From the NCBI GenBank assembly GCA_002762785.1, contig PCXY01000004.1, positions 62,001 to 126,000 of the forward strand: a stretch of DNA of 64,000 nt. The letters are read 5' to 3'. The stretch comes from Candidatus Woesearchaeota archaeon CG10_big_fil_rev_8_21_14_0_10_45_16 (GTDB taxonomy: Archaea > Nanobdellota > Nanobdellia > Woesearchaeales > GW2011-AR9). Made by a program: the position numbers and the translations under genes. Below the pieces are notes generated by a model. The model was not told the origin of the DNA. It saw only the letters and a list, made by a program, of their open reading frames with translations, and did not search any database. This document shows, piece by piece, positions 35,761 through 45,692 of this stretch; within the stretch, counting starts at the first letter, position 1, and every line of letters begins with the position of its first letter.

Positions 35761-36762
35761 ATGAATCTTACCCCGGAGATGAAAGCGCAGCTGGCCGAAC
35801 AGAAGAAGCAATGTATCTTCTGCAAGCTGATCGCTGGCGAGATGCCGGCCAAGACGGTTTTTGAGGACGGCAGGACTATCGGCATGTTGGATATCTATCC
35901 AGCGTTGAAAGGGCATACTTTATTCATGCCCAAAGAACATTATCCGATCATGCCTTACCTTCCTGGGGATGAGTTCTCTCATTTTTTCGGGATACTGCCT
36001 AGATTGAGCGCTTCGATCATGAAAGCGATGATCTCCACTGGTGTCAATGTCTTCATCGCCAACGGCGGAGTGGCCGGCCAGCAAGCTTCCCATTTCCTGG
36101 TCCACGTCCTGCCGAGAGAAGCTGGCGATGGTTTCTTTAATTTCTTTTTTGACCAGAGGAAAGCGAAAATAAGTGAAGAAAAGAAGAATATCTTACAGCA
36201 TAATTTTCCGACGATGATGGCCAATCATTTCAGCCGGAACCCAGCGGCCTGGCATCAAGGAGCAGGAGAAAGACCAGCTTTCCTGAAGCCTTCCACAGTC
36301 TTATATGAAGACGAAAAAGTGCTGGTATCACTTCCTGAAAAAGGGGTTGCTGAAGGCCATATCGAGATTTATAGCAAAGAAGAAAAAGATTTCCAGAAAT
36401 TGTCTCCTGAATCTGCTTCTCATCTATTTTTCGTAGCATCTTTTGCCGCTACTGCCGTCTTTGAAGGGCTGGGGGCGCATGGCACCAACATCATCGTCAA
36501 GTCCGGTGTCAGCGACGACAATCCCTCCGGCCGTCTGTCGATGCATATCATCCCCCGGAAGCAGGATGATGGATTGAAACTGCAATGGGAACCGAAACAG
36601 CCGAAGTATAATCTAGACGAAGTGGTTTCCATGATCAAAGATAAGACTTGGGAGATAAATGTCGTGAAGAAGAAAGTTCTAGTCGAAGAACCTCAGAAAG
36701 TTGAGAAAAAGAAGATAGCTCCTCACGACGAGATCAGGAAAGCCATCGAACGTTTACACTAA
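35761..36762 (+). CDS. Tandem HIT-domain family protein
   Basis: CIFCKLIAGEMPAKTVFEDG...; C-terminal half also HIT-like (VLVSLPEKGVAEGHIEI...GRLSMHIIPR). Confidence 0.85.
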   Translation: MNLTPEMKAQLAEQKKQCIFCKLIAGEMPAKTVFEDGRTIGMLDIYPALKGHTLFMPKEHYPIMPYLPGDEFSHFFGILPRLSASIMKAMISTGVNVFIANGGVAGQQASHFLVHVLPREAGDGFFNFFFDQRKAKISEEKKNILQHNFPTMMANHFSRNPAAWHQGAGERPAFLKPSTVLYEDEKVLVSLPEKGVAEGHIEIYSKEEKDFQKLSPESASHLFFVASFAATAVFEGLGAHGTNIIVKSGVSDDNPSGRLSMHIIPRKQDDGLKLQWEPKQPKYNLDEVVSMIKDKTWEINVVKKKVLVEEPQKVEKKKIAPHDEIRKAIERLH

Positions 36763-37725
36763 TTCTTTTAATGTGTCTATCTTGATCTGGTCTAACTTGA
36801 CGCCTTTCTGTTCGATGATCTTTGATGCCAATAATGAACCTAATTTTCCCGACCTTTGGATGTCCCAGCCGTTGCAGTAACCATACAAGAATCCTGCAGC
36901 AAAAGTATCGCCGGCTCCTGTCGTGTCAACAGGGTTAGCCGTGAACGGATCGATCATGCTGATCTCACCCTCATTACTTATGATCGAACCATTTTTCCCG
37001 AGCTTGACGATGGCAATCTTACAATGTTCAGCCAGATCAGTTAGGGCGTCAACCTCATCTTTACCGGTAAATTCTTTCGCTTCCGTCTCGTTGACAAAGA
37101 GGATGTCCACTTTTTTGATAATGCTTAAGAAGAATTCTTTGTTCCGTCTGATGACGCCTGGGTCGGCCAGGTCAAGAGAGATCAGGGTATTATGCTTCTT
37201 CGCCAATTCCATGGCGTGCAGGACGACCTCTTTGGTCTTGCCCTCGAATTGGTAGCCTTCCAGGTGCAGGATCTTGCTGTCTTTGATATCTTCTTCCAAG
37301 ATGTCTTCCTTCTCGATCTCTATGGCTGCTCCCAGATGGACTGAAAAAGTCCTTTCGCTGTCAGGAGTTATGAACGTCAAGGCATGTCCTGTGGTGGCAT
37401 GATATTTCTTTAATCTGGAGGAGACATTATGTTCTTTGATCTTCTCCTCGTACATCTCGCCATGCGGATCGTTTCCGACTTTACCGCAGAGGATGACCTT
37501 GCTTCCTAGAAGACCGAGACCTCTTAGAGTATTGGCGACAGAACCGCCGGGGACGATCTCCATCTTATGCTCCTTGATCTTCTCCAGATACTGTTTGGCC
37601 TCATTTTCTTCAACTAGGTGAAATTCTCCTTTGTTGAGGTTCATCTCCAACAGCTTGTTATCTTCAACTTCAATCAGAAAATCCATCAGTGCATTGCCGA
37701 TGCCGATGACGTCGTTAGTTTTCAT
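36754..37725 (-). CDS. PfkB-family sugar/nucleoside kinase (adenosine-kinase-like)
   Basis: [52 protein letters not shown]. Confidence 0.92.
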   Translation of the reverse strand: MKTNDVIGIGNALMDFLIEVEDNKLLEMNLNKGEFHLVEENEAKQYLEKIKEHKMEIVPGGSVANTLRGLGLLGSKVILCGKVGNDPHGEMYEEKIKEHNVSSRLKKYHATTGHALTFITPDSERTFSVHLGAAIEIEKEDILEEDIKDSKILHLEGYQFEGKTKEVVLHAMELAKKHNTLISLDLADPGVIRRNKEFFLSIIKKVDILFVNETEAKEFTGKDEVDALTDLAEHCKIAIVKLGKNGSIISNEGEISMIDPFTANPVDTTGAGDTFAAGFLYGYCNGWDIQRSGKLGSLLASKIIEQKGVKLDQIKIDTLKELV

Positions 37726-38174
37726 ATTCTCTTCCTTTTCTCTTCGTACTTCTGATGATACTCTTCTGCTTTATAGAATTCTGCTGCCGGGATTATTGTA
37801 GTTGCAACCGGTCTTTTTAATCTTTTCTGAAGTTCTGCTTTCGATCTTTCTGCCGTTTTTTTCTGCTCTTCTGTGTGATAGAAGATAGCTGACCGGTATT
37901 GTTCTCCTACATCTGGACCCTGCCTGTTGATCTGTGTTGGATCATGGATCTTCCAGAAGACGTCCAACAACTGTTCATAAGAAACTTCTTTCGGATCATA
38001 TTCAACATGCACCACTTCGGCATGTCCAGTATTCATGGAACAGACTAACTTGTAAGAAGGATTCTTTACTTCCCCGCCCATGAAACCGACGGCGGTCTTT
38101 TTTACTCCTTTGATCTTGTCAAATTCTGCCTGCGGATGCCAGAAACATCCTGCTGCGAAAGTTGCTTGTTGCAT
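37722..38174 (-). CDS. msrA: Peptide-methionine (S)-S-oxide reductase
   Basis: [50 protein letters not shown]. Confidence 0.95.
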   Translation of the reverse strand: MQQATFAAGCFWHPQAEFDKIKGVKKTAVGFMGGEVKNPSYKLVCSMNTGHAEVVHVEYDPKEVSYEQLLDVFWKIHDPTQINRQGPDVGEQYRSAIFYHTEEQKKTAERSKAELQKRLKRPVATTIIPAAEFYKAEEYHQKYEEKRKRI

Positions 38175-38233
38175 GGTTGTGGATAATCTCCTCTTTTTTT
38201 ATATCTTACTGATCAACGATAAAAAATTAAAAT

Positions 38234-39631
38234 TCAATACCGATAATGATCCGGCTTGAACGGCCCTTCCTTAGGCACATCCAGATAGGCAGCCTGTTCG
38301 GCAGTCATCTCGTCTATCTCGACACCTATTTTAGCTAGATGCAGCCTGGCGACTTCTTCATCAAGCTTCTTCGGCAGCACGTAAACACCGATCTCATGTT
38401 TCTTGCACCATAGTTCGATCTGAGCCAAAGCCTGGTTGGTGAAAGAGCAGCTCATGACGAACGATGGATGTCCGGTTGCGCATCCTAGATTGACCAAGCG
38501 TCCTTCTGCCAGCACATAGATCTCTTTGTCTGGGAAGACATATTTATCATACTGCGGCTTGATCTGTTCTTTCTTGGCACTGGATTTGCTGTTAAGCCAA
38601 TGCATGTCGATCTCGTTATCGAAATGGCCGATGTTGCAGACGATGGCCTGATCTTTCATAGCTTTGAAATGTCTCTCTACCAGGATATTCTTGTTTCCCG
38701 TTGTCGTAACGAAGATGTCACCTTCTTTTACGGCAGAATCCATCTTCTTCACTTCATAGCCTTCCATGGCTGCCTGTAGGGCGTTGATCGGATCGATCTC
38801 GGTGATGATAACCCGGCAGCCGTACCCTTTCAAAGATTGGGCACAACCTTTACCAACATCACCATAACCAGCGACGACAGCTACTTTTCCAGCAAGCATG
38901 ACGTCAGTAGCTCTTTTGATGCCGTCTACTAGAGATTCTCGGCAGCCGTAAAGGTTGTCGAACTTGGATTTGGTGACAGAATCATTGACATTGATAGCTG
39001 GAAACAACAACTTTCCTTCTTTATGCATCTGATATAACCTATGGACGCCCGTAGTCGTCTCTTCAGAAACGCCTTTCACATCTTTAGCGACGGCAGTCCA
39101 TCTCTGTTGGTTCTTTTGATAGGCTTCTTTCAACGCTTTCATCAGTTCCTGGAAATCTTCCCCTTCATCAGAATAATCTTTGTCCAGTATGGATGGGTTC
39201 TTTTCTGCTTCCACCCCTTTGATGATCATCATCGTCGCATCGCCGCCGTCATCCACGATCAGCGTCGGCCCTTTTCCATTGAAATCAAGAGCTTTCTCGG
39301 TGCACCACCAATATTCAGATAATGATTCGCCTTTCCAGGCAAAGACCGGGACGCCAGCTTGAGCGATCGCCGCAGCGGCATGATCTTGGGTCGAGAAGAT
39401 ATTGCAGGAAGCCCATCTGACTTCTGCTCCTAATCTGACTAATGTTTCGATAAGGACAGCTGTCTGGATGGTCATGTGCAATGAACCGGTGATCCTGGCG
39501 CCTTGCAACGGTTTCTGAGAACCGAATTTTTCCCGGAGAGCCATCAAGCCCGGCATCTCTTTCTCTGCGATAGTAATTTCTTTCCTGCCCCAATCGGCTA
39601 ATGACATGTCTTTGACTTTATAATCGTTCAT
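38234..39631 (-). CDS. ahcY: Adenosylhomocysteinase
   Basis: [76 protein letters not shown]-terminal PFKPDHYRY. Confidence 0.97.
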   Translation of the reverse strand: MNDYKVKDMSLADWGRKEITIAEKEMPGLMALREKFGSQKPLQGARITGSLHMTIQTAVLIETLVRLGAEVRWASCNIFSTQDHAAAAIAQAGVPVFAWKGESLSEYWWCTEKALDFNGKGPTLIVDDGGDATMMIIKGVEAEKNPSILDKDYSDEGEDFQELMKALKEAYQKNQQRWTAVAKDVKGVSEETTTGVHRLYQMHKEGKLLFPAINVNDSVTKSKFDNLYGCRESLVDGIKRATDVMLAGKVAVVAGYGDVGKGCAQSLKGYGCRVIITEIDPINALQAAMEGYEVKKMDSAVKEGDIFVTTTGNKNILVERHFKAMKDQAIVCNIGHFDNEIDMHWLNSKSSAKKEQIKPQYDKYVFPDKEIYVLAEGRLVNLGCATGHPSFVMSCSFTNQALAQIELWCKKHEIGVYVLPKKLDEEVARLHLAKIGVEIDEMTAEQAAYLDVPKEGPFKPDHYRY

Positions 39632-39769
39632 AGTGGATCACCTTTGAGGGGCTGGTTTCATTATCATTTATAAGATTTATTGAAATGGATCGCTCCCCAA
39701 TGGTGTAACTACTTGACAATGACTATTTTTTAGAAAGATTTATAAATCCCGCATCTTATAGATCTCTCT

Positions 39770-40960
39770 ATGTCTCGAAGAAAAGCAGGATGGGGAGCAG
39801 CAGTATTGCTAGCTCTTGGCATGTATCATTCCTGTGATGAGCGCGCGAAAACAGATCTTCTTTCGAATACTCCGCAAGAGCATCAAAGTGAAGAGATTAA
39901 ACCAGGATCAGCGGTTAAAGATGTTGATGCTGCAGAAAAGGCGCTTGAGATCCTACTCAGATCGATGTATCACGTGGCTGCCGAATCTACGGAAAAAAGC
40001 CTTTTTGACCAGAAGTTGGAGGGAGTTGAGAATTGTCTTGCCGATCTCGAGCTTGAAGAAACTTGTTTGGTATATACTGTCAGTAAGCTTAATAGTCTTG
40101 AGACTGATTCCTCTCGGATTCTTCGATATGGGATACGTTCTTCTGAAGGTCATGCTGTCATAGCTTCTCAGTATGAAGTGGACTTGTTCTTTAAAGGATT
40201 AGAAAATGAGCGTTCTTGTTCGGTGATGCCTGTCCGTATAACTGATGAAGGCGAACAGCCCTGCATCTCCAATGAGAAATATCGCCACGGCGAAACATTC
40301 CTTACGCTGATGATCCATGCAAGTAAAAGGCCAAATGGCCAGCAGTATCTTCGGGATCTAGGCCTGGATGGACAGATGGCTGAGATTGGAAGCTGTCTAG
40401 AGGAACAGAGCACATCATTTGCATATCGTCTGCAGTTTTTCACGACTGATGTACGTGAGCTGGATATCGACCAAAAGATGGAACGGATCGACATGGCCCG
40501 CGCAGCTCTCTTAGAACTAGGAGTTATGGAGGATGACCTTACATCAAGATATGCAGATCAAAGCTCTTTATCGAGAGATGTCAGCCGGCAGTTTCACAGG
40601 ATTGAGAACCAACGTGCTAAAGTATTGAATAATCTGATCGAGATCGGCAACTATGATGACGCTTTTGATGTGATCCGAGAGTTTGAACCGGAAGAAGGTT
40701 ACTATACTATGGGGTTTTTGGGAACCAATGTTGAAGATCCTTATCGTTTCTCAGAGCTAGTAGATTTTGCGGAAAGAAGACGTGATCATCCGGACCATGT
40801 TCTTCTGAATGCAGGCGGTTACCTTAAAGATGGTCTCAGGGCATTTAGGAGAGATAGCAGCTTGGGCTACGACCCTTTAGACGTTGAACGAGCCCGCAAA
40901 TTGATCCAGGATGTGGAGAGGATAGATACTAGGGGTATGTCTGATGTGTTTGATGATTGA
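39770..40960 (+). CDS. Hypothetical exported protein, unknown family
   Basis: 396-aa ORF; N-terminal hydrophobic segment AGWGAAVLLALGMYHSC (possible signal/lipobox); TATA-like ATTTATAAAT upstream. Confidence 0.75.
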   Translation: MSRRKAGWGAAVLLALGMYHSCDERAKTDLLSNTPQEHQSEEIKPGSAVKDVDAAEKALEILLRSMYHVAAESTEKSLFDQKLEGVENCLADLELEETCLVYTVSKLNSLETDSSRILRYGIRSSEGHAVIASQYEVDLFFKGLENERSCSVMPVRITDEGEQPCISNEKYRHGETFLTLMIHASKRPNGQQYLRDLGLDGQMAEIGSCLEEQSTSFAYRLQFFTTDVRELDIDQKMERIDMARAALLELGVMEDDLTSRYADQSSLSRDVSRQFHRIENQRAKVLNNLIEIGNYDDAFDVIREFEPEEGYYTMGFLGTNVEDPYRFSELVDFAERRRDHPDHVLLNAGGYLKDGLRAFRRDSSLGYDPLDVERARKLIQDVERIDTRGMSDVFDD

Positions 40961-41025
40961 TCTATCTGATCTGCATACCTCACCACATCAAAACCTATAT
41001 AAACAATAATCGATTCTGTCTGGAT

Positions 41026-42309
41026 ATGGCCAATCCGGGAGATTCCGTCATCGTCAAGACCAAGAAGCAGGAAGAAAGAGGTCTGCTTATCCCCAGCCCT
41101 AGTAAAAGCGTTGTTCTGGTCAAGTTGGACAACGGTTATAATGTCGGCTTTCCTAAGAAAGAAGTTACGTCTTTGACGGTCGTAAAGAAAGGGACGGCTG
41201 TCAAACCTAAATCTGCGAAAGTTTCTAAAAATACTAAACTTCCTACTATCTCCATCTTACATACCGGCGGCACCATCGCTTCTAAAGTTGATTATCGTAC
41301 TGGCGGTGTCACTACTGATTTCAAACCTGAAGAATTAATTTCATTATTTCCAGAACTGAAGAAGATCGCTAACATCAACTCAGAACTGGTAGCGCAGATG
41401 TGGAGCGATGATTTAAGATTCGCCCATCTTACTTTATTAGCTAACAAGATCCAGCAGCATATCAAGAAAGGTGTGAAAGGAATTATCGTCGGCATGGGAA
41501 CTGACAACCTGTCGGTTGCGGCTGCGGCGATGTCATTCATGGTAGAACGTTCTCCAGTGCCGATCATCTTTGTCGGCTCGCAGCGGTCTTCTGACAGAGG
41601 CAGTTCTGACGCAGCTATGAACCTCATCTGCGCAGCAGAATTTGTCGTCAAGACTGATTTTGGCGGCGTGGCTATCTGCATGCACAAAAGTTCTGACGAC
41701 ACGGAATGCTGGATATTACCTGCTGTTAAAACTGCTAAATTGCATTCTTCACGAAGAGATGCTTTCAAAGCTGTCAATGACAGACCATTAGCGACTGTCA
41801 ACTATAAGAACGGCGTCATCACTTATCTTAAGCGTGATTATCAGCTTCGTTCTGATGCTACTATCATCAAGCCGCGTCTGGAAGAGAAAGTCGGCCTGTT
41901 GAAGATCCACATTAACATGTTTCCTGAACAGTTTGAATTCTTTAAAGGGTATAAAGGGCTGGTCATCGAAGGAACTGGCATGGGCCACACCCCTGGACAG
42001 TCTCCTAACAAAGAGACGGAGATCCATAAGAAGATGTACCCGGCGATCAAGAAAGTCATCGATTCTGGCTGCGTGGTAGTGATGACGACGCAATGTTTGT
42101 TCGGTCCTGTCAACCTCAACGTTTACAGTAAAGGGAGAGACTTGCAGGAGATTGGTGTGCTTTCAGGAAAAGACATGCTGGCTAATACTGCTTTGGTAAA
42201 ATTGTCCTGGCTGTTGGGAAATTATCCTAAGAAAGTCAAAGAGATGTTCAGCGAGAATCTCCGTGGCGAGATCAATGAACGATTACAATATGAAAAAGAG
42301 TTTATCTAG
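41026..42309 (+). CDS. gatD: Glu-tRNA(Gln) amidotransferase subunit D
   Basis: ISILHTGGTIASKVDYRTGGV, GTDNLSVAAAAMSFM, GSQRSSDRGSSDAAMN, KSSDDTE; start refined to MANPGD at 41026. Confidence 0.95.
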   Translation: MANPGDSVIVKTKKQEERGLLIPSPSKSVVLVKLDNGYNVGFPKKEVTSLTVVKKGTAVKPKSAKVSKNTKLPTISILHTGGTIASKVDYRTGGVTTDFKPEELISLFPELKKIANINSELVAQMWSDDLRFAHLTLLANKIQQHIKKGVKGIIVGMGTDNLSVAAAAMSFMVERSPVPIIFVGSQRSSDRGSSDAAMNLICAAEFVVKTDFGGVAICMHKSSDDTECWILPAVKTAKLHSSRRDAFKAVNDRPLATVNYKNGVITYLKRDYQLRSDATIIKPRLEEKVGLLKIHINMFPEQFEFFKGYKGLVIEGTGMGHTPGQSPNKETEIHKKMYPAIKKVIDSGCVVVMTTQCLFGPVNLNVYSKGRDLQEIGVLSGKDMLANTALVKLSWLLGNYPKKVKEMFSENLRGEINERLQYEKEFI

Positions 42310-42312
42310 ACT

Positions 42313-42579
42313 ATGGTCCTGAAAATGGTGATGATGATGTTTGCATGTCTAGCTTTAGTCTCTTGTACTTCTAATATTCCTCTTGAGAAACAATGTTCTG
42401 TGGATAGTGACTGCGTTCCTGCTGTCTGCTGTCATGCCGATGATGCGGTAAATGGCCAGTACGCGCCTGATTGTTCCGACGTCTTATGTTCACAGTCCTG
42501 TGAGCCTGATACTCTTGATTGCGGTCAAGGTGAGATAAGGTGTATCGATAATACTTGTACGGCGGTGATCTTGCGATGA
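42313..42579 (+). CDS. Small Cys-rich lipoprotein-like protein
   Basis: Lipobox-like CLALVSC; KQCSVDSDCVPAVCCHADD...; ATGA overlap with the downstream gene. Confidence 0.6.
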   Translation: MVLKMVMMMFACLALVSCTSNIPLEKQCSVDSDCVPAVCCHADDAVNGQYAPDCSDVLCSQSCEPDTLDCGQGEIRCIDNTCTAVILR

Positions 42580-43256
42580 AGATGAAACTGCGGGACGTCG
42601 TCCGTGATTTTGTCTTCGGCATGGAAGATGGTCTAGTGTCTAATCTTGGCCTGGTCTTAGGCGTCTATATCGGCGGCGGCGGTCCGTATGCTATCCTTTT
42701 AGCCGGGTTGGCTAGCATGTTCGCCGGAGCTTTCTCGATGTCTGCTGGCAGTTATCTCTCAGCCAAATCACAAGCTGAAGTCTATGAGCAGGAGATCTCT
42801 TCTACCAAACGAGATCTTGAAAAGAACCCTAAAAAATGTTTTACCGATATGAAGAAAATATTGGTCGATCAAGGGCTGAACGCCAAAGATGTTGACCGGC
42901 TGTTCAAATCTTCTCCTAAGTATAAGCATTCAGAATTTGTCTGCAATTACATGGTCCAAAAGAAAGTTGGCATCTCCAAAGAGAAGTTCGACCTGCCGCT
43001 GAAAAATGCCGCGATGATGTTCTTCTCATTCTTGGTAGGTTCTTCATTTCCGATCTTTCCTTTCATCTTTCTTGGCGAGAAGAATGCCGCCATCACTGCG
43101 ACTATCCTGACGGTCTGCGCTCTTTTCTTTGTCGGTTGGATTAAAACTATCTTCACCAAACGCAGTTGGTTTAAGTCCGGTCTCGAGATCGTGCTGATCG
43201 GAGTTGGGGCCGGAGTCATCGGCTATATTGTCGGCTGGCTGTTCGGCATGTTTTGA
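42576..43256 (+). CDS. VIT1/CCC1-family transporter
   Basis: VRDFVFGMEDGLVSNLGLVLGVYIGG, GAFSMSAGSYLSAKSQAEVYEQEI, multiple TMs; start refined to 42576. Confidence 0.92.
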   Translation: MKMKLRDVVRDFVFGMEDGLVSNLGLVLGVYIGGGGPYAILLAGLASMFAGAFSMSAGSYLSAKSQAEVYEQEISSTKRDLEKNPKKCFTDMKKILVDQGLNAKDVDRLFKSSPKYKHSEFVCNYMVQKKVGISKEKFDLPLKNAAMMFFSFLVGSSFPIFPFIFLGEKNAAITATILTVCALFFVGWIKTIFTKRSWFKSGLEIVLIGVGAGVIGYIVGWLFGMF

Positions 43257-43300
43257 GAGAAAAAAAGTATTCCTTAGATCTCAAGCCGCTTGTTCTTTAT

Positions 43301-43954
43301 TCAGGTTTCCCTGTAATGCTTCTTAAAGAGTTGATTTAATCTTTTGTGCGCTTCTTTCAATGGGCTGACGTCGATCCCTTCTTCTTTCAGCAAATCTTTC
43401 AAAGTCATGATATAAGCATGTGCTTCGTCCAGCCAGACATCATGATGGTAGCCTTTCGACCTGGCGAAAAAACGGTAGATCTGGACGATACTTTCTCTGG
43501 GCAGCGAGTGGATGACTTTTAACGCTTCCTTTCTATATCTTTTGTTGGTATAGAACAGAGCATGGGCGATCTCGTGGCGTAAGATGTCTTTGGTGTGGTT
43601 GCCATAGGTGCCGATGATGTAATACGGCTGTTTATGTTTCTGAAACTGCTGCAACAACTTTTCTTCGGAGTTGGTAAGTGGGTTGAAGCGTCCTTTATAG
43701 AACGGCTTCAGGACATATGAAGGGATGTTGAAACCGCCCCAATCCTGATAGAACGTGAAGCGGCCGGTCTTCTTCCCTTCTGGTGAATGAGAAGTGTACC
43801 ATTGCCTGAACTGGGCTATGGTGAAGTATCTCCCACGGAAATGGGGGGATTCAAAATGCTCTTGGAAACGGAGGAACGTTTTTCCCAGATCCTCCTGCGA
43901 ACGGAACCGGACGAGATGGATGCTGTCAGCGATCGGGGTGATTTTCATGGTCAA
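43301..43954 (-). CDS. Putative zinc metallopeptidase-like protein (HExxH)
   Basis: DILRHEIAHALFYTNKRYRKEALKVI; no signal peptide. Confidence 0.6.
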   Translation of the reverse strand: MTMKITPIADSIHLVRFRSQEDLGKTFLRFQEHFESPHFRGRYFTIAQFRQWYTSHSPEGKKTGRFTFYQDWGGFNIPSYVLKPFYKGRFNPLTNSEEKLLQQFQKHKQPYYIIGTYGNHTKDILRHEIAHALFYTNKRYRKEALKVIHSLPRESIVQIYRFFARSKGYHHDVWLDEAHAYIMTLKDLLKEEGIDVSPLKEAHKRLNQLFKKHYRET

Positions 43955-44027
43955 GGTAAGGAAAGAAGGTTATATATAGTTTATTGTTACAAACCTTTTT
44001 AAGTAATCCTAGAAACCAGCATCTTAC

Positions 44028-44154
44028 GCGAGGGTGGGAGAGCGGTCAAATCCGCTGGCTTGAGGCAATGAAAGGTCAACCTTTGTGGTTTGCGCCTGCG
44101 TTACAAACGGCCAGTCCCTTAGTGGGTACGCGTGTTCGAATCACGTCCCTCGCA
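44028..44154 (+). tRNA. tRNA-Leu(GAG) with intron
   Basis: GCGAGGG/CCCTCGC acceptor; CTGGC-TTGAGG exon boundary, intron about 44066-44108, GCCAG; long variable arm TCCCTTAGTGGGTAC; T arm GCGTG-TTCGAAT-CACGT. Confidence 0.88.
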
Positions 44155-45279
44155 TCACTTTTCAAATGGCTCCTGTTGTCACTCTAGAGAAACAAAAGAT
44201 TTATAAAGATTTCTCAATCTTGATCTCTAATGTTTGATGAACATATAAATATGCTCTTGTTTGGAAAAACAGGAGAAGATCGTAGTAATGGAAAACTTCT
44301 TGCTAGTATCCTTAGTGTTGGTGCGCAAGTTTCTGGATCATGTACTAATCATGAAGTATTTATCAGTCCTCTTCCAAAGGAAGAACTATTTGCTTTATAT
44401 GAAAGACGAATGGCTTGTTTGCAAGACTATCAGATTGTTCGAGAAGCTTACGAAGACGAGCATCCGAGACCAGAAGTTGGGAGCTACTTGGAGTGGAATC
44501 GCCAAATAGATCAAGCTTTAGATTCTGCTCATGGACACCTGCTTTCTATTGTTCGTAATATTGACCGTGAGATTAATGAAGAAAAAGGAAAAATATTTGA
44601 TGATATCGTTCCACAATTTAGGTCAACAGTAGCTAATATGCGGAAAGTCGTTCTCTTGGATTTGATTGCTGCCAATTGTACTAAGGTCAGAGAATTATCA
44701 TCAGCTAATGCCGGTTTGGATAGAGCTTTAAAAAAATTCTTAACATCATATCAAAAAGCAGTTGCTGGTAGGGCAACGTTAGATGACATTGATGGTGATG
44801 AACTTGAGGTTCTTGAGCGGACCTTTTTCCAAGGGGTAGGCCGTCATTTCAAAAAAGCTGGCGGCAATAGCGATGATTTGGCAAGCGACCTCTTTTTTGG
44901 AAGGATAGGCAGTGATTATTTTAGCGGCCCCAGAGAATTTTTCCATTATTTTGACTGGTCTGCTGCGCGCCGGGGCGAGATTTTGTGTAGTGCATCCGGG
45001 ATGATGAAAGGAGAATATGCTTTTATGAATAATGGTTATGGATTCTCATTTAAAGATTTACCAAGCGACTCAGCTCCTACAGACAACTTATTCGCAGCCC
45101 TTACAGGAAACTTATTCGGGCTTGTTTATTTCAGGATGGAAGTTGCCTCAAGGTATAACTCTTGCGTTGAACCTGTTTTTGGCAGAATAAGAGAGATGTA
45201 TAATGTTGTCCCTGCTGAAGATCTTCGACGTTTGGTCTAAAATGGTTAATTAGTGTTCAGGATCCCTCGCATCACTTTT
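44146..45279. mobile_element. Putative single-gene integrative element at tRNA-Leu 3' end, flanked by 17-bp direct repeats
   Basis: TCCCTCGCATCACTTTT at 44146-44162 (tRNA 3' end) and at 45263-45279; 1,117-bp repeat period; enclosed A/T-rich orphan ORF 44230-45240; GTGTTC also precedes both copies. Confidence 0.7.
44230..45240 (+). CDS. 336-aa orphan protein carried in the tRNA-Leu insertion
   Basis: Own TATA (GATTTATAAAG about 44198), leaderless-like start; no recognisable domain or integrase motif. Confidence 0.7.
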   Translation: MFDEHINMLLFGKTGEDRSNGKLLASILSVGAQVSGSCTNHEVFISPLPKEELFALYERRMACLQDYQIVREAYEDEHPRPEVGSYLEWNRQIDQALDSAHGHLLSIVRNIDREINEEKGKIFDDIVPQFRSTVANMRKVVLLDLIAANCTKVRELSSANAGLDRALKKFLTSYQKAVAGRATLDDIDGDELEVLERTFFQGVGRHFKKAGGNSDDLASDLFFGRIGSDYFSGPREFFHYFDWSAARRGEILCSASGMMKGEYAFMNNGYGFSFKDLPSDSAPTDNLFAALTGNLFGLVYFRMEVASRYNSCVEPVFGRIREMYNVVPAEDLRRLV

Positions 45280-45601
45280 TCTTTCTTTTGTTCCAGGGTT
45301 CTTCCAACACAGAAACGATATGCTCAAAATATTTCTCTTGTCGCTGTACGTAATGGCCAATGACTGTGCCGATCAGATAGAGCATGATGGCGATGCCGAA
45401 AACAGCATAGAAAGGTGTAATTATCTTGGTACTGGTATGTGTTGGCACCAGATCACCGTAACCGACAGTCGTCAAGGTCATGGAAGAAAAATAGAACGCA
45501 TCTACATAAGACCAATCTTCCAGATGGTGGAAATAGATCGTGCCAAAGCTGAGAAGGATTATTGTTAGGACGAGGGAGTAGGTGATTCTTCTGGCTAGCA
45601 T
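45272..45601 (-). CDS. Two-TM potassium channel subunit
   Basis: Selectivity filter MTLTTVGYGDLVP between two TM segments; stop codon lies inside the 17-bp repeat. Confidence 0.88.
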   Translation of the reverse strand: MLARRITYSLVLTIILLSFGTIYFHHLEDWSYVDAFYFSSMTLTTVGYGDLVPTHTSTKIITPFYAVFGIAIMLYLIGTVIGHYVQRQEKYFEHIVSVLEEPWNKRKKK

Positions 45602-45692
45602 GGAATGAAGGATATACTTAATGGTATTTAATGTTTTGGTCTTTCTCCACTTTTCCCAAAAATATATAAACCAGATTCATTTTAATCAGACC

